Below are positions 9,107-19,680 of a stretch of 24,165 nucleotides of DNA, one piece after another. The stretch lies in assembly GCA_019648995.1 (NCBI GenBank), contig BLXT01006951.1, forward strand, positions 741,401 to 765,565, in the 5' to 3' direction. The translations under genes and the position numbers were made by a program. The notes beneath the pieces were generated by a model, which saw nothing but the letters and a program-made list of their open reading frames with translations, searched no databases and was not told the DNA's origin. The stretch's first letter is position 1. Each line of letters begins with the position of its first letter. Origin of the DNA: Plakobranchus ocellatus. Taxonomy: Eukaryota; Mollusca; Gastropoda; Plakobranchidae.

Positions 9107-9728
9107 CCTGAAATATAGAAGAATATTTTTTCTTGTGTGCAAATTGATGAAGGATCGCAAGATGTAAGGTGTCCTTTACTTGACCTCGGCGTCGTTAAGA
9201 TTTTGAAAGAGCAGTTGTGTCGCTATCAGCCAAACACTGAGGCATGATAGAGCAAGTCAAGGGATGGAGGTTTTCAAATGTAATTGTTCATAATACAAGG
9301 AGGACAAAAAAAAACTTATGAGATAAAATGATCAAATAGCATCACATCTGGATGCAAAGGTGACAAAAATCTCGGTAACGTGCAACCTCAAAAAGAAGCC
9401 GAAATTTTGAAGTGTGAAAGCTAGAATTGAGGCACACAAAGAGAGAAGTTTAATGATCTTAAAGAGCCTTGCATTCGCAACAACTTAACAAAATTATTCA
9501 TGCCTATTATACGAAGAATATAGGAGAAAAGCACAGACCATTTTTTAACATGACTTAAAATAATCAAAACTATTTTGTCAAATCTTCAGAAGGATCCCTA
9601 GGATATCCTTGAAAAGATTGTAAGGAGCGAAATTTTCCAAGAATGTAGATAAGATATTAGGACTTACAAGTGAAATGTGTAATTGATTATTAATTAATGA
9701 ACTAGGATCTCACTAAAGATTTTGGTGT
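9107..9728. other. no gene recognised
   Basis: AT-rich unique-looking DNA; no supported coding, RNA or mobile feature on either strand. Confidence 0.5.
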
Positions 9729-9729
9729 T

Positions 9730-9743
9730 TATATATCTATATT

Positions 9744-9803
<60 letters not shown>

Positions 9804-9813
9804 AATATATATG
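9730..9813. repeat. (AT)n microsatellite
   Basis: A nearly pure TA-dinucleotide run, imperfect at both ends. Confidence 0.95.
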
Positions 9814-10327
9814 CGGAGAGCTGTAGGTGATTTGCTAGGAATGATTCCCCTTTTTTTCCTATTTCTCATGAGAAGAGAATGGGAAGGCACGCCCTGAAGA
9901 TAGTGGGATCAGTTCAAGTTATTGATTAGAGCAAAATAACTCTAGTCGTTTTGTTCTTGTTTTGGTTAAAACTTTGAATTGCCCCGAATGTCCACGAATA
10001 TTTTGGCTTGAGGATTGCAGCCTGTGCAAGTTTTATGGAAATCCATGGGTACATTCAGGCATTATGGTCGTCCTTTACAAAAGGTAATACAGAGGCCTAG
10101 TACGACCAGTATCTTACTCAAAGACCTACCGAAAAATGTAATTATATATGGACGCTAGTCTATGACTTCATTTTGGAACTTGCAAACTAATTCGAGATAT
10201 GTGCTGTTTTTTGTTTTTTTTTTTTGTTTTTTTTTCCATAGATTTCCTACATTTACTTTAGTCCTCATAGCACTGACACCTCTCCGAATGCTTTCAAATA
10301 CACACAAATGCTGCAAGTGTTGCTGGT

Positions 10328-10331
10328 GCTG

Positions 10332-10410
<79 letters not shown>

Positions 10411-10441
10411 CTTTTATGCTGCTGCTCCAGCTGCTGCTGCT
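10328..10441. repeat. (CTA)n tract followed by CTG repeats
   Basis: CTA repeats run to about 10411 and, after a short break, CTGCTGCTCCAGCTGCTGCTG follows. The poly-Tyr plus-strand frame across it is an artefact. Confidence 0.95.
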
Positions 10442-10449
10442 TCTAGTAC

Positions 10450-11079
10450 AATCCTAAGACTACAAAATATTCCACACGAGCTAATTCCACCACCACTTAT
10501 GTCAAAGTTGTAACTACCACCATGGCTATCGTAAACAATAAAAACAATATAATAGTGACAGCTACCATCTTTTCTTCCGTATTGCTTTTGGTGTGAAACA
10601 TTGTTGTTTTGAGATAAATCGCAACCTTAATATTGGCATTGTGATTCCAGAACAATAACCTTAGCAACGAGACACGATCCCCGTGCAATGCCAACGGGCG
10701 CAGTCGCTTTTTTCTCTTTCAACTTTTGTTTTTTTTGTTGTTTTTTTTTTGTCAATTGGCTCAATCCTGCTTAATTCACCAGCTAAATCCACCAAGACTA
10801 ACAAGACTAACAGCAGGCGATTAGAATCAAATAGCTTTGTTGCCTGAGTCTTGGAAAAATCTGTATCTTTGTGTTTTGACTTCACGCGAACCAGGTCTGG
10901 AGTGTGGATTAGAGCATTAATCGTCGGGTGTTTGCGGTTTTTTGTTGTTTTTTTTATGTAGAGGGAAAGAAACGAGAGTGAATGTCAATGCCCTCTACCC
11001 TATTAGATCCTACGGGAAATTTATCATTCATTTTTGTTGTAAACCAGCTGTCCTTTGGGGTGCCTCACTTCATAGTTTG
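10450..11079. other. no gene recognised
   Basis: Mixed-composition DNA with T/GT-rich runs at about 10726-10752 and 10940-10956. Minus-strand frames at 10497-10694 and 10661-10885 have no domain and no splice support. Confidence 0.5.
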
Positions 11080-11235
11080 ACTTGGTTTTAGTCTGTAGCC
11101 AATCCACAACTATAATATTATCTCAGGCTTTTAGGCTCTTAGTCAAGTCAGGGCGCCCCTTGGCAAGGGCTCGAACCAAACAGAGCGATCCCTGCAGATC
11201 TCGGGACTGATTCGCTATCCACTATGTCACTATGC
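11080..11235 (-). mobile_element. tRNA-derived SINE, copy 2
   Basis: On the minus strand the head carries an RNA polymerase III A box, TGACATAGTGG (11229-11219), and a B box, GGTTCGAGCCC (11177-11167). The tRNA-unrelated body contains GCCTAAAAGCCTGAGAT and GTTGTGGATTGGCTA, shared with the copy at 14851-15015. The tail is decayed (AAAACC). The head abuts a CTG repeat. The spacing of the boxes fits a tRNA origin, but the rest does not fold as a complete tRNA. Confidence 0.8.
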
Positions 11236-11312
11236 TGCTGCTGCTGCTGCTGCTAATACTACTTCTACTAGTATTACTGCTGCTAATGCTGTTGCTGCTG
11301 CTGCTGCTGCTG

Positions 11313-11368
<56 letters not shown>
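11232..11368. repeat. (CTG)n/(CTA)n composite tract running into an assembly gap
   Basis: CTG with ACT/TAT variants, then pure CTA up to the Ns at 11369. The repeat probably caused the gap. Confidence 0.95.
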
Positions 11369-11531
11369 NNNNNNNNNNNNNNNNNNNNNNNNNNNNNNNN
11401 NNNNNNNNNNNNNNNNNNNNNNNNNNNNNNNNNNNNNNNNNNNNNNNNNNNNNNNNNNNNNNNNNNNNNNNNNNNNNNNNNNNNNNNNNNNNNNNNNNNN
11501 NNNNNNNNNNNNNNNNNNNNNNNNNNNNNNN
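11369..11531. other. assembly gap (163 Ns)
   Basis: A run of N. The sequence before it is CTA repeat and after it ATTAATATTACAACAATG, then minisatellite. The true length is unknown. Confidence 1.
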
Positions 11532-11549
11532 ATTAATATTACAACAATG

Positions 11550-12195
11550 TAAGAGCCTGGGGCATGGGCAACAGTGATAGCCGTTAAAGCAGCGAGCCCA
11601 ATGTAAGAGACCATGGTACAGGCAACAGGGATAACCATTATAACAGCGAGCCCAATGTAAGAGACCATGGTACAGGCAACAGTGATAGCCGTTAAAACAG
11701 CGAGCCCAATGTAAGAGACCATGGTGCAGGCAACAGGGATAACCATTATAACAGCGAGCCCAATGTAAGTGACCGGGGCATGGGCAACACTTATAGTCGT
11801 TATAGCAGCGAGCTCAATGTAAAAGCCATGGGCACAGGCTACAGGGATAGCCGTTATAGTAGCGAACCCAAATGTAAGAGCCCGAGGCATGGGCAATGAT
11901 GATAGCCCTTATAGTAGCGAGCCCAAATATAAGAGCTCGGGGCATGGGCAACAGTGATAGCCATTATAGTAGCGAGCCCAAATGTAATAGTCCGGGGCAC
12001 GGGCAACAGGGAATGCCGTAAAAGTAGCGAGCCCATTGTAAGATCATGGTGCACGGGCAACAGTGATAGCCGTAAAAGAAGCGAGCCCAATGTAAGAGCC
12101 TGAGGCACAGGCAACAGTGATAGCCGTAAAACTAGAGAGCCCAATGTAAGAGCCTGGTGCACGGGCAACAGGGATAGCCGTTATCGTGGTGATCC
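11550..12195. repeat. 54-bp minisatellite, about 11 full units plus edges
   Basis: The unit is of the form GCAACAGTGATAGCCGTTAA..AGCGAGCCCAATGTAAGA..CATGG. The GCGAGCCC core recurs at about 11588, 11643, 11697, 11751, 11805, 11858, 11913, 11967, 12025, 12078 and 12132. The first four units alternate between two types (GTGATAGCCGTTAA and GGGATAACCATTATAA), a 108-bp dimer. Because 54 is divisible by 3 the minus strand stays open with an 18-residue period (YIGLAVIMVIPVACTMVS). Distal units are more diverged and have 1-2 base length changes that shift the frame. I do not regard the frames as a gene. Confidence 0.9.
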
Positions 12196-12209
12196 CCTCA
12201 AGAGCGATG

Positions 12210-12344
12210 ATAACATTTCGAATGTTTCTCAAGCCGAAAACATCCAAATTCGATAAATGCAAGGAATGGATCAGGTTGTGCAATCAAACTCACGATGACC
12301 TCAATATCAACAGGATTGAAAGGTATGATTATGTTCGCTCAAAG
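12210..12344 (+). pseudogene. probable THAP-type zinc-finger exon relic
   Basis: The frame reads FRMFLKPKTSKFDKCKEWI, then RLCNQTHDDLNINRIERYDY, then VRSK, and meets a perfect donor, AAG|GTAAGT, at 12345 in phase 0. The spacing K..KCKEWI..CN..DDL..I...Y.Y.RSK resembles the middle of THAP domains, where the invariant Trp is followed 20-30 residues later by C-x2-H. Here that Cys would be Arg (CGC for TGC), and the first Cys pair is not encoded upstream, which is minisatellite. So this is a broken or partial exon, perhaps left by a P-element-like transposon or a host THAP gene. The match is by eye and may be chance. Confidence 0.35.
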
Positions 12345-12399
12345 GTAAGTGTTACGGCATTGAAAGCTATGTATCTATAACGTTCTTTGTAAGATAGGT

Positions 12400-12443
12400 C
12401 TTTTTTTTTTCTTTTTCTTTTTTCGTTTTTTTTTTTTTTTTTG
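12400..12443. repeat. T-rich run
   Basis: Poly-T broken by single C and G bases. Simple low-complexity sequence. Confidence 0.8.
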
Positions 12444-12689
12444 CATGAAAAGTTTAACTCCCCATGATATTTAGCGAGTGTAGACCTAAGTTAGAATGGA
12501 GATCAAGATCTAGAATATTTCATATCATTCCCTAAATTTTAATAGTTTCGCATTATGGGAATCATTGGTTGTGGCTGAAGCCTTCCCTCTTTGGCTATTG
12601 CAACGGCTACTTCATTAGTGATTCTTCCGATATGGCAAGTTTGCAACTAGACCACAGTCCGCAACCCCTCCGCGCTACCGCACGGTGCA

Positions 12690-12797
12690 AAATTCAAATA
12701 TCTTGGCTACCTGATAACATCAGATGGTAGTTGCATGTGCGAAATAAGACAAAGTATCGCCGTGGCCAAAGACACATTCAAAGAAATGAAACCTCAG
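12690..12797 (+). pseudogene. non-LTR retrotransposon reverse transcriptase fragment (thumb region)
   Basis: The plus frame reads AKFKYLGYLITSDG, then SCMCEIRQSIAVAKDTFKEM, before a stop. F-K-Y-L-G followed by SDG..EI..RI..AK..F is the characteristic segment just after the polymerase core in LINE-type reverse transcriptases. Sequence on both sides is not recognisable as the same protein, so it is an isolated scrap. In an intact element this segment would precede the C-terminal pieces seen at 7960-8330 and 13818-14113. Confidence 0.75.
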
Positions 12798-12799
12798 TG

Positions 12800-13817
12800 A
12801 AACCACGTGCCAGATCAGGTTATGGTCATTGAAAAAGTGGGTCACTTATGAAAATTTCCTTCGACCGGACTTAAGTATTTTTCTTTTTTGCTGGTCTTCC
12901 GGAGCTTAGCTCAACCCAATTTCTAGGTAGTGTCTAGACAGACCTGAGTGGTTGTTGTCTTGAAACGGCGACAACTGCCTTCTAACAAGATCACGTGTCT
13001 AACCAAACGTTAATAAGAATCCAGTTTAAAAGTACGGAGGTGGTTTTTCCCCTTTCATCTAACCTCTAGGTTAACGGACGAAATTCGGCCTGGACACACA
13101 TAAAAACTGCATCATTAAATCGTTCTGTCCTCTCTCAACATGTATAAAAATGATGCATTGATAAAACCCAGATGAATAAGAAACAAATTTGCTACTCGTA
13201 TTAGTTAAAAAAGAATAGTATAAACAAGAGGACATTTATACATTAGCAAGGCGAATTGGTAAAATCATCGAAGACTCAGATCTTTTAGATAACTGAAACT
13301 GAACGTATGGTTGACTGTCTGAACAAATTTTACATCTAACATGATTATCAAGCAACTAAAAACGAGTGCAAATGATTTATGTAAAGCTTAAATTTAGATT
13401 TTTAGCGATAAGGAAAGATACAAATTTGAGACATAAAAGTTATACGTTATACATAGCCTACTTGTAAGGCGGTGCCTTTAGCTCGGTCGAAGAAACAGGC
13501 TTGAAAAAATAAATTTTATAAAACAAGCAATACATTTGACCCTCGCAAGCACATTTTTAAAAAACTTCTTAAGTTAATTTATTGATATTAGTTTTTTCAA
13601 AAGTAGTTAAAGAAAACGATCCGTGGAACTGCCGCATTTTTTTTCCTTACGTTTATTTGCCGACAAGGCTAGCGGCGATGGGGTTAACACATTTCACTCA
13701 AATTAATTAAAATGTACGATGATTTCCATGAGAGTACGTTCAAAGCAAATGACGTATCCAAGGACCAATTACACGAACAAGATTGCTGTTTTATTCGGTT
13801 TGTCGACTTAAATTGGC
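12800..13817. other. no gene recognised
   Basis: AT-rich, no domain-bearing frame, RNA gene or clear repeat on either strand. It lies between two plus-strand retrotransposon pieces and may include unrecognisable remains of the same element. Confidence 0.45.
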
Positions 13818-14113
13818 ACTAAAAGAGGCTAATCTCGAGCGATCACTAATTAAAACCATAAGATAGAGGCAACTTCAGTTTTTAGGCCATATTTGCCGAC
13901 ACAAGGGTTTAGAACACTTGGCAATCACTGGAAAGATTGAAGACAAACGCAGTTGGGGTAGACAGAGAATAACTTTTATTGGAAATCTTAAATCATGGGC
14001 AATAGGCAAGGGTAGCAATAACAACTTCATAAGGTTAACTGAGAATACGTTTAAGTGGAGGAACATGATCGCCAATGTCTGTTCCAGACAAGGTACCTGA
14101 TGATGATGATGAT
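13818..14113 (+). pseudogene. 3' end of a non-LTR retrotransposon ORF with a repeat tail
   Basis: One frame from 13825 reads EANLERSLIKTIR, a TAG stop, RQLQFLGHICRHKGLEHLAI, TGKIEDKRSWGRQRITFIG, then FIRLTENTFKWRNMIANVCS and ends at TGA (14098-14100). LGHI.R..GLE.L..TGKIE.KRS.GRQR and the final W-RNMIA are typical of LINE-type proteins, so this is the true C-terminus. A (GAT)n tail follows immediately, as at the 3' end of several LINE clades. Apart from the one internal stop, the frame is intact. Same family as 7960-8330. Confidence 0.8.
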
Positions 14114-14772
14114 CAACTGAAAGCTCATAGCTCTCGCTCGATAATTTTTTTTTTTAAACTCGGCGAAATCTTAATAAATGGATTCCTTTCATCTTTGAGG
14201 TTATCCTCACGGTCGTTCACCGTTTCTCACTTCATGTGACTGCGTACAGAGGCCTTGATTTTCCACTATAGACAGTGAAAGAAAGTCGGAAAGGGATCCA
14301 AGATAAGCCTCTTCACACACAAAGATAATTCTGGCAATTTGGTATCAAATAGTATTAGATTTTGACGTGGATTACAAATTAAAACTCAAATTGATCAAGT
14401 CAGACAACAAAGAGTATGATTGATGTCAAACTCAAAGGGTGGCTGTTCTCTAGCAAGCCTAATCTCATTTATGTTTCAGGAAAACAAGCAATACCCGCTT
14501 TTGGGATCTGCGTCACCTCATGGGTGGAAACTCGGATATGAAGCTTGAAGTCATAAGTGAAGACTCGGGTGGTTAGATTGTTACTTTCTCTAATCATGGA
14601 TACATGGTAAAAACTGAAGCTCCAAATGGAAATATTTAGCTTCGTGTTCCAATCTCACGTTGGCAATCATTATTGGGGAGGAATCCATCCAAATAATAGG
14701 CACCCTCTACGATCTTTTATTTGGTGGAAGTTTTTAAGAGTAAAAATAAACGCTTGTTTAAAGAAATTTAAT

Positions 14773-14774
<2 letters not shown>
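14114..14774. other. no gene recognised
   Basis: No supported feature. A plus-strand frame at 14626-14892 runs into the (CT)n tract and becomes poly-Ser/Leu; it is not called. Confidence 0.5.

Positions 14775-14840
<66 letters not shown>
14775..14840. repeat. pure (CT)33 microsatellite
   Basis: 66 bp of uninterrupted CT, immediately before the SINE insertion. Confidence 0.97.
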
Positions 14841-14845
<5 letters not shown>

Positions 14846-14850
14846 CTTCC

Positions 14851-15015
14851 CTGGGGGCGTCGGTGGCACAGTGGTTTGTGAGTCCGCCCTAAGATCTGCA
14901 GGACCCTTCTGTCGCGGGTTCGAGCCCGCCATCAGCGCTCCGGCCTGATGGAAGGCCTAAAAGCCTGAGATCACCTTGTTGTGGACTGGCTATATACAAA
15001 AACCCAAACCCAAAT
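14851..15015 (+). mobile_element. tRNA-derived SINE, copy 1, with target-site duplication
   Basis: A box TGGCACAGTGG (14864-14874) and B box GGTTCGAGCCC (14917-14927) are both consensus, so the internal polymerase III promoter looks intact. The tRNA-unrelated body contains GGCCTAAAAGCCTGAGATCA and TTGTTGTGGACTGGCTATA. The tail is an AAAAACCCAAACCCAAAT repeat. CCCTCCTTCC at 14841-14850 and CCCTCCTTTC at 15016-15025 flank it, a 9/10 duplication. It is better preserved, so probably younger, than the minus-strand copy at 11080-11235. Confidence 0.88.
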
Positions 15016-15029
15016 CCCTCCTTTCATCC

Positions 15030-16490
15030 CTCTCTCCGTCTAGCTATTTTTCTATTTCTCTGAATACTGATTATTTTGAAGCCGGAGAACCTGGAATAGG
15101 GCCCTGATTGTTCTTGGTATACAACATTATGGGGTATTTTGCCACTGCTTTCTTCGCTGCATTTACTTTTATTATGTTGAGGCAAAATCCATCCGCATAA
15201 TAAAACCCTAGACATTCTATTATTCAGGTAGAAGGTTTAATCCACCCAGATAAGAAACATCTTGGGTCTTTTTATTATATTGAAGTTTTTATTTCGAAAT
15301 ATTACATATCATTTATTGATTTTTCAAATTTTTAAAAATAAATTTAACACTTTTGCCAGTCTTGTATTTTACTTGAAAAATGGCTCAGGGTGGAAGAATG
15401 GTAATGGTTATGAAGCGAAATGAAAATAGACAAAATTCTTAAAACTGTCCACCTAATTCAGGTGGAATTTACCTCAATAACCAGTTCCTTTTGTGTTCGA
15501 CTCCGTTTTTACTAGACAATTTTGGAGTAAAAGTCTTTATTTCATTCTCAAGATGTCTTAGACCGTTGTCTTTACATCAATGATAAAAGATTAATGTAAG
15601 CAGGTTTGCGTGTCTGTAGCAAAGATGAGAAAGGAATAAGACTGTCTTTGTCAGAGAAACGTATTTAACAAGAACTCGTATTGTAACTAACTATGCAAGT
15701 AGGCACAAAAAGAATCAAGAAATATGTGCCAGAAGCTGCGCTTAAGTTTTAACATTTTTATTGAGAAATATTATTTAGGAACATAATGCACAAAAATCCT
15801 TCTTTTTTTTCATCCAATAGATGATAGTCTTCAGAAGGTTTGAAAAAAGTGCATGTTGTTACTTTGCTTTCGATTTCAATAGAAGTAATAGAAATATAGA
15901 ACTACTTTTCTCTCTTACTTTGAGAACCTAATTTTTAAAAAGCTATCGTCTGACTTAAGTTTTATCAAATCATGACTTACTTAACTTACGCTTTATATTT
16001 ACCTTGACATAGATCTTAAATATATACATTTTCTAAGATGATCATAAGCAGTTAACTCTATAGGTTTAACTGCATAGAAATGAAATTGATTGGATAGAAC
16101 TAAATATAATTAAACGTCTTGTAAAAAATGATGGCAAATTGAAAGCAACAACAATGTCAACTGCTCTAGAAACTTTTAATTACTCAAGAAGTCACAAATA
16201 TGCCAAAATGTCTCTCTAATAATATCATGTAATGCAATGTTTTCCCTGAACCAAGACAAAACAAAGTGAAAAAGAATAAAACATATGAAGAGTACAATGG
16301 AAATATCAGACATTTCACAGATTGCATAACTCTGAGATATCTACATCTATCTTCCAATTTGGCGTCCTTCTTTCATACAGAGTAAAAAAAGATATTGTTA
16401 CGATGAGATCAATTCTGTCACATAATGTCAGCATTTCAAAATAGTATCTTCTTAAAAGATGTAACTCATTATAATCTTAAAAGTGGGCAA
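15030..16490. other. AT-rich DNA, no gene recognised
   Basis: No coding exon with splice support or RNA gene on either strand. It could be intergenic, or intron or 3' UTR of the minus-strand gene. Confidence 0.45.
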
Positions 16491-16491
16491 G

Positions 16492-16571
16492 TGTGACATG
16501 TATGTGATTTTTCCATTGCGTCTTTCATGTATATGTATGAAGACTCCAATGGAAAAACCAGATAAGTCACA
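16492..16571. repeat. 80-bp foldback hairpin
   Basis: TGTGAC...TTTTTCCATTG.GTCTTTCAT pairs with ATGAAGACTCCAATGGAAAAA..GTCACA, leaving a loop of about 8 bases. The ends TGTGAC/GTCACA are perfect inverted repeats. The size also fits a miRNA precursor, but nothing here shows processing. Confidence 0.75.
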
Positions 16572-16800
16572 AAAATGAGAAGTGGAGAAATCAAGCATAC
16601 AAGGTTTGCAAGTTTTATTTCTTTCATTTTATAGCGATTTTAAAAGAGTTAATTGTGGTGGACTTAACTGTTTTATCCATATGATTGATGCTGGAAACAA
16701 AACTATTATGTACAAAGAAGGTGATTAAGGAGATAACTTAATTTTTGCAAAAATGTGACTTATCTGGTTTTTCCACTGGAGTCTTCATATGTATTACATA
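16527..16800. repeat. inverted repeat with about 48-bp arms (MITE-like)
   Basis: The right arm of the 80-bp hairpin (16527-16575) recurs inverted at about 16750-16800. The match GTGACTTATCTGGTTTTTCC has one difference over the next 14 bases. The interior is about 175 bp and non-coding. So three related arms occur within 310 bp (+, -, +). Confidence 0.75.
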
Positions 16801-16804
16801 TATG

Positions 16805-16841
16805 TTTACATGTATGTGTGTATGTATGTGTGTTTGTGCAC
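16805..16841. repeat. TG/TATG microsatellite
   Basis: TGTATGTGTGTATGTATGTG-type imperfect repeat at the edge of the inverted repeat. Confidence 0.8.
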
Positions 16842-16959
16842 ACTTGAACAATTTGCTTCTTTTTTGTATTTTATTAAATTACACGGATATCACAGATGCA
16901 TGTTATCACAGACAATGTTGCTTCACAATTACTCAAAGTAAAAAGTACAAATAATGTAT

Positions 16960-19680
16960 GTGCGTGAACCAATAACATTGCGTTCATCAAAAAAACTGAA
17001 TTTTTTCCAGATGTATGAAAAAGAAATTGGTACTTTCATTTATTTGCAAAAATTAAAAGTTTTGACTTGTACGTAAATTAAATGCAAAAACAAAGAGAGA
17101 GAGAGCGAGAGAGAGAGAGAAGAAAAAAGAATGGCAGAAGAGTGGATTTACAAATTTCACCTCCACAAAAAGCAAATTATTTTACAAAGTCATGACTCAT
17201 CTTCATATAAGTTAATTAATAAGAGATGGCTTTTATAAGTTTTAAAATTCATATATTTCATGCTTTCAGTAGGAAGTAAACGAAAGTAATTGTGAAATAT
17301 TTTTCTACAAAAAACAGTTTTATCAATTAAAACTGCAGACTTTTTGGCTGAGAAAGAAATTGTTGAAATAAAGTCACCTTCATTTTTTTTCTGCTTTTAC
17401 CAAATTTATAAAGGATAAATTCTCAACAGCTCTGAACTATATTGTGAACAAAAGACAAGGCAAATAGCTCAATTGGAAAAAAAACATGAATTATGATACA
17501 AGTTTATAATCCAAATGTTTTTTTTATAAAGGTTGGACAAAAAAGCACCATGTTATAAAAAAAAGACAAATTTAAGAGGATCACATAATATCATAATTGT
17601 TTAAAAAACAACAGTACCATGTTCAAATATGGAAATGGCAAAACAAAAATAGTATGGCAAAGTTTTGCTGAGAAACATCAGTTTGTGAGGACTGAAACTT
17701 TTTTTGAAATCAATGTTTCCAATTTTTTGGCTCCATCAAAAGGCAAATGCATCAAGGGCACATTCAAGAAAGATCTGTATCCAAGTAGATCATATTGTCA
17801 AAATCAATGCAAAAACAAAATTTATTAACAAGGCATCTAACCTAGGCATATATCTTTTCACAAAAATGAATTCAACTTATTTGCCCAGTTTTGGCCACCC
17901 CATTAATCTTAAAATTTGCTTCTAAATCCACATCAACGCAGATTGTTTAATGCAATTACAAAGATAAACAAAGTTTAATTCCGTTACGATTTATGGACCA
18001 ATAGATCTAATTACAGAGAAACAAGTCAATGTTTTACACACTGATAAATTTATCGTAAACCCTTTTAAAAAAAAAGAACAACAAAGGTTATATATATATA
18101 TATATAGTGGCATCGCAAGTTTCCTTTGCCTAATGATATGAAAGCGTAAAAGATGAAGTAAAACAATATGCAGTTATTCTCAGATTGAGCATTGTAAGAA
18201 TGCCCAAGTGAAGTTTGAAGGATGGACTGTGAAGGCTCAAGTGAAAAAGTTTCAATTTTGAGAACATTTCCTATCATTTTGAAAGTTAATATAAAGGTTT
18301 GAGAAGAAAAATTCAATATATGCAACATTTTATACAGAATGATGTAGTTACCCTGACCTATTCTTCATGATTCCGATTTCAGAGTACAATAAATAAAAAA
18401 GCCAAAACTTAAAATACTCTTTAAAATTATTGGTTAAAAATGCTGTGATCCTCTGAAAAATGCTACATTTATCACTGCAAACATAGTGACATAGCCACAA
18501 AATAAGATGTTAAGCTCAAGAGATGGCAGAGCTTAGTCTTTCAAAATGGCTTCATCTCATAACAAGAAAAAAAAAAAGCATCTACAGATGGTAAGTAAAA
18601 GGAGAGAAAGGAAAGGATAGTGATTTTTTTTAAAAGATGGAATTGGAAGAATGATGATGATTAAGATTTGAGGGAGGCAAAATTAAGAAAGAACGAGACT
18701 GTGATGAAAATAATAAGGAATACATCATTTCAAAATTGTACATAACAAGGAAAATCTAACATGAAAAATATCAGGCGTTTGTCAAGACTGGGTACCAAAA
18801 AAAGAAAATATGTAAGAAAGCTTGACTTCAGTACCACTAGCCATACAAGATTAATAGCAATGATTTTAAAATCTCATTCTTAAAGAGGCGGAGTTAAAAC
18901 ATCAAATATTTTTTTCCTGAAATTGGCATATACATTTGAATTGCCCAAGTTATAAAGCAAAAATGTTGCACTTAATGTGGTGAGTACAATAATAATAGAA
19001 TAGGAGCAGCTAGAACAATAAGGAGAGATAATGGCAGTAAAATTGATTGAATATCAACAGAAGTACCAGGATATCAGGCTTTCTGCATGATACCAGCTTA
19101 CATTACTTACAATAATTTGAAGATTTTGTAAATCACTAATAATATCTCAAGCATAGAGAGTCCTTTTGAATCCCATTTTTAACATAACTACCATCATTGT
19201 TATAAAAAAGACACCATATTACAGGTATAATTTACCTCTCAGGAACATATTTTAGGGGATTAAAAAAAAATATTCAATCGGTTTAAGAAAGTTTCCACAA
19301 TGCAGATATATCCGGTATTGCCAAGCCAAAAAAACATACCAAACTAACCCTTTTTTGTTGGCTGGACACTATATAATTCTAGAGCAGTGCTTCACAGTTT
19401 CTGTGCAATGAACTAAAAATGGAATGTTAAGAGAGCTATTTTCTCAATATGATTAAAATGGATATAGAGGATTCGGATTTCAATTTCACACATTTTTTTT
19501 TAATTAGCAATCACATTCATAATAATTTCATTATTTTCCATAAAATGATACTATTTAAGTGAAAAATAACAAAATTATCTTTACTTGTTTTGAAAGAATT
19601 TTTCAGATTTAAGAACAGAAAGTATTTACATGAGCTTAGAAAATTCTAAATTCTGGACCAATGAATAAAAAGGAAAATAC
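16960..19680. other. AT-rich DNA, no gene recognised
   Basis: It contains a (GA)n run at about 17096-17121 and an (AT)n run at 18088-18107. Short frames at 17619-17925 (+) and 18065-18328 (-) have no domain or splice support. It may be downstream intron or 3' UTR of the minus-strand gene. Confidence 0.45.

Noticed and set aside
11222..12283. Minus-strand hydrophobic 18-residue repeat proteins
   Set aside because: The frame stays open only because the minisatellite unit is 54 bp; it crosses the assembly gap and changes frame in later units; no start or splice signals.
14851..14935. A functional tRNA gene
   Set aside because: A and B boxes are perfect, but the ends do not form an acceptor stem and a conserved non-tRNA body follows, shared with the copy at 11080-11235; it is a SINE.
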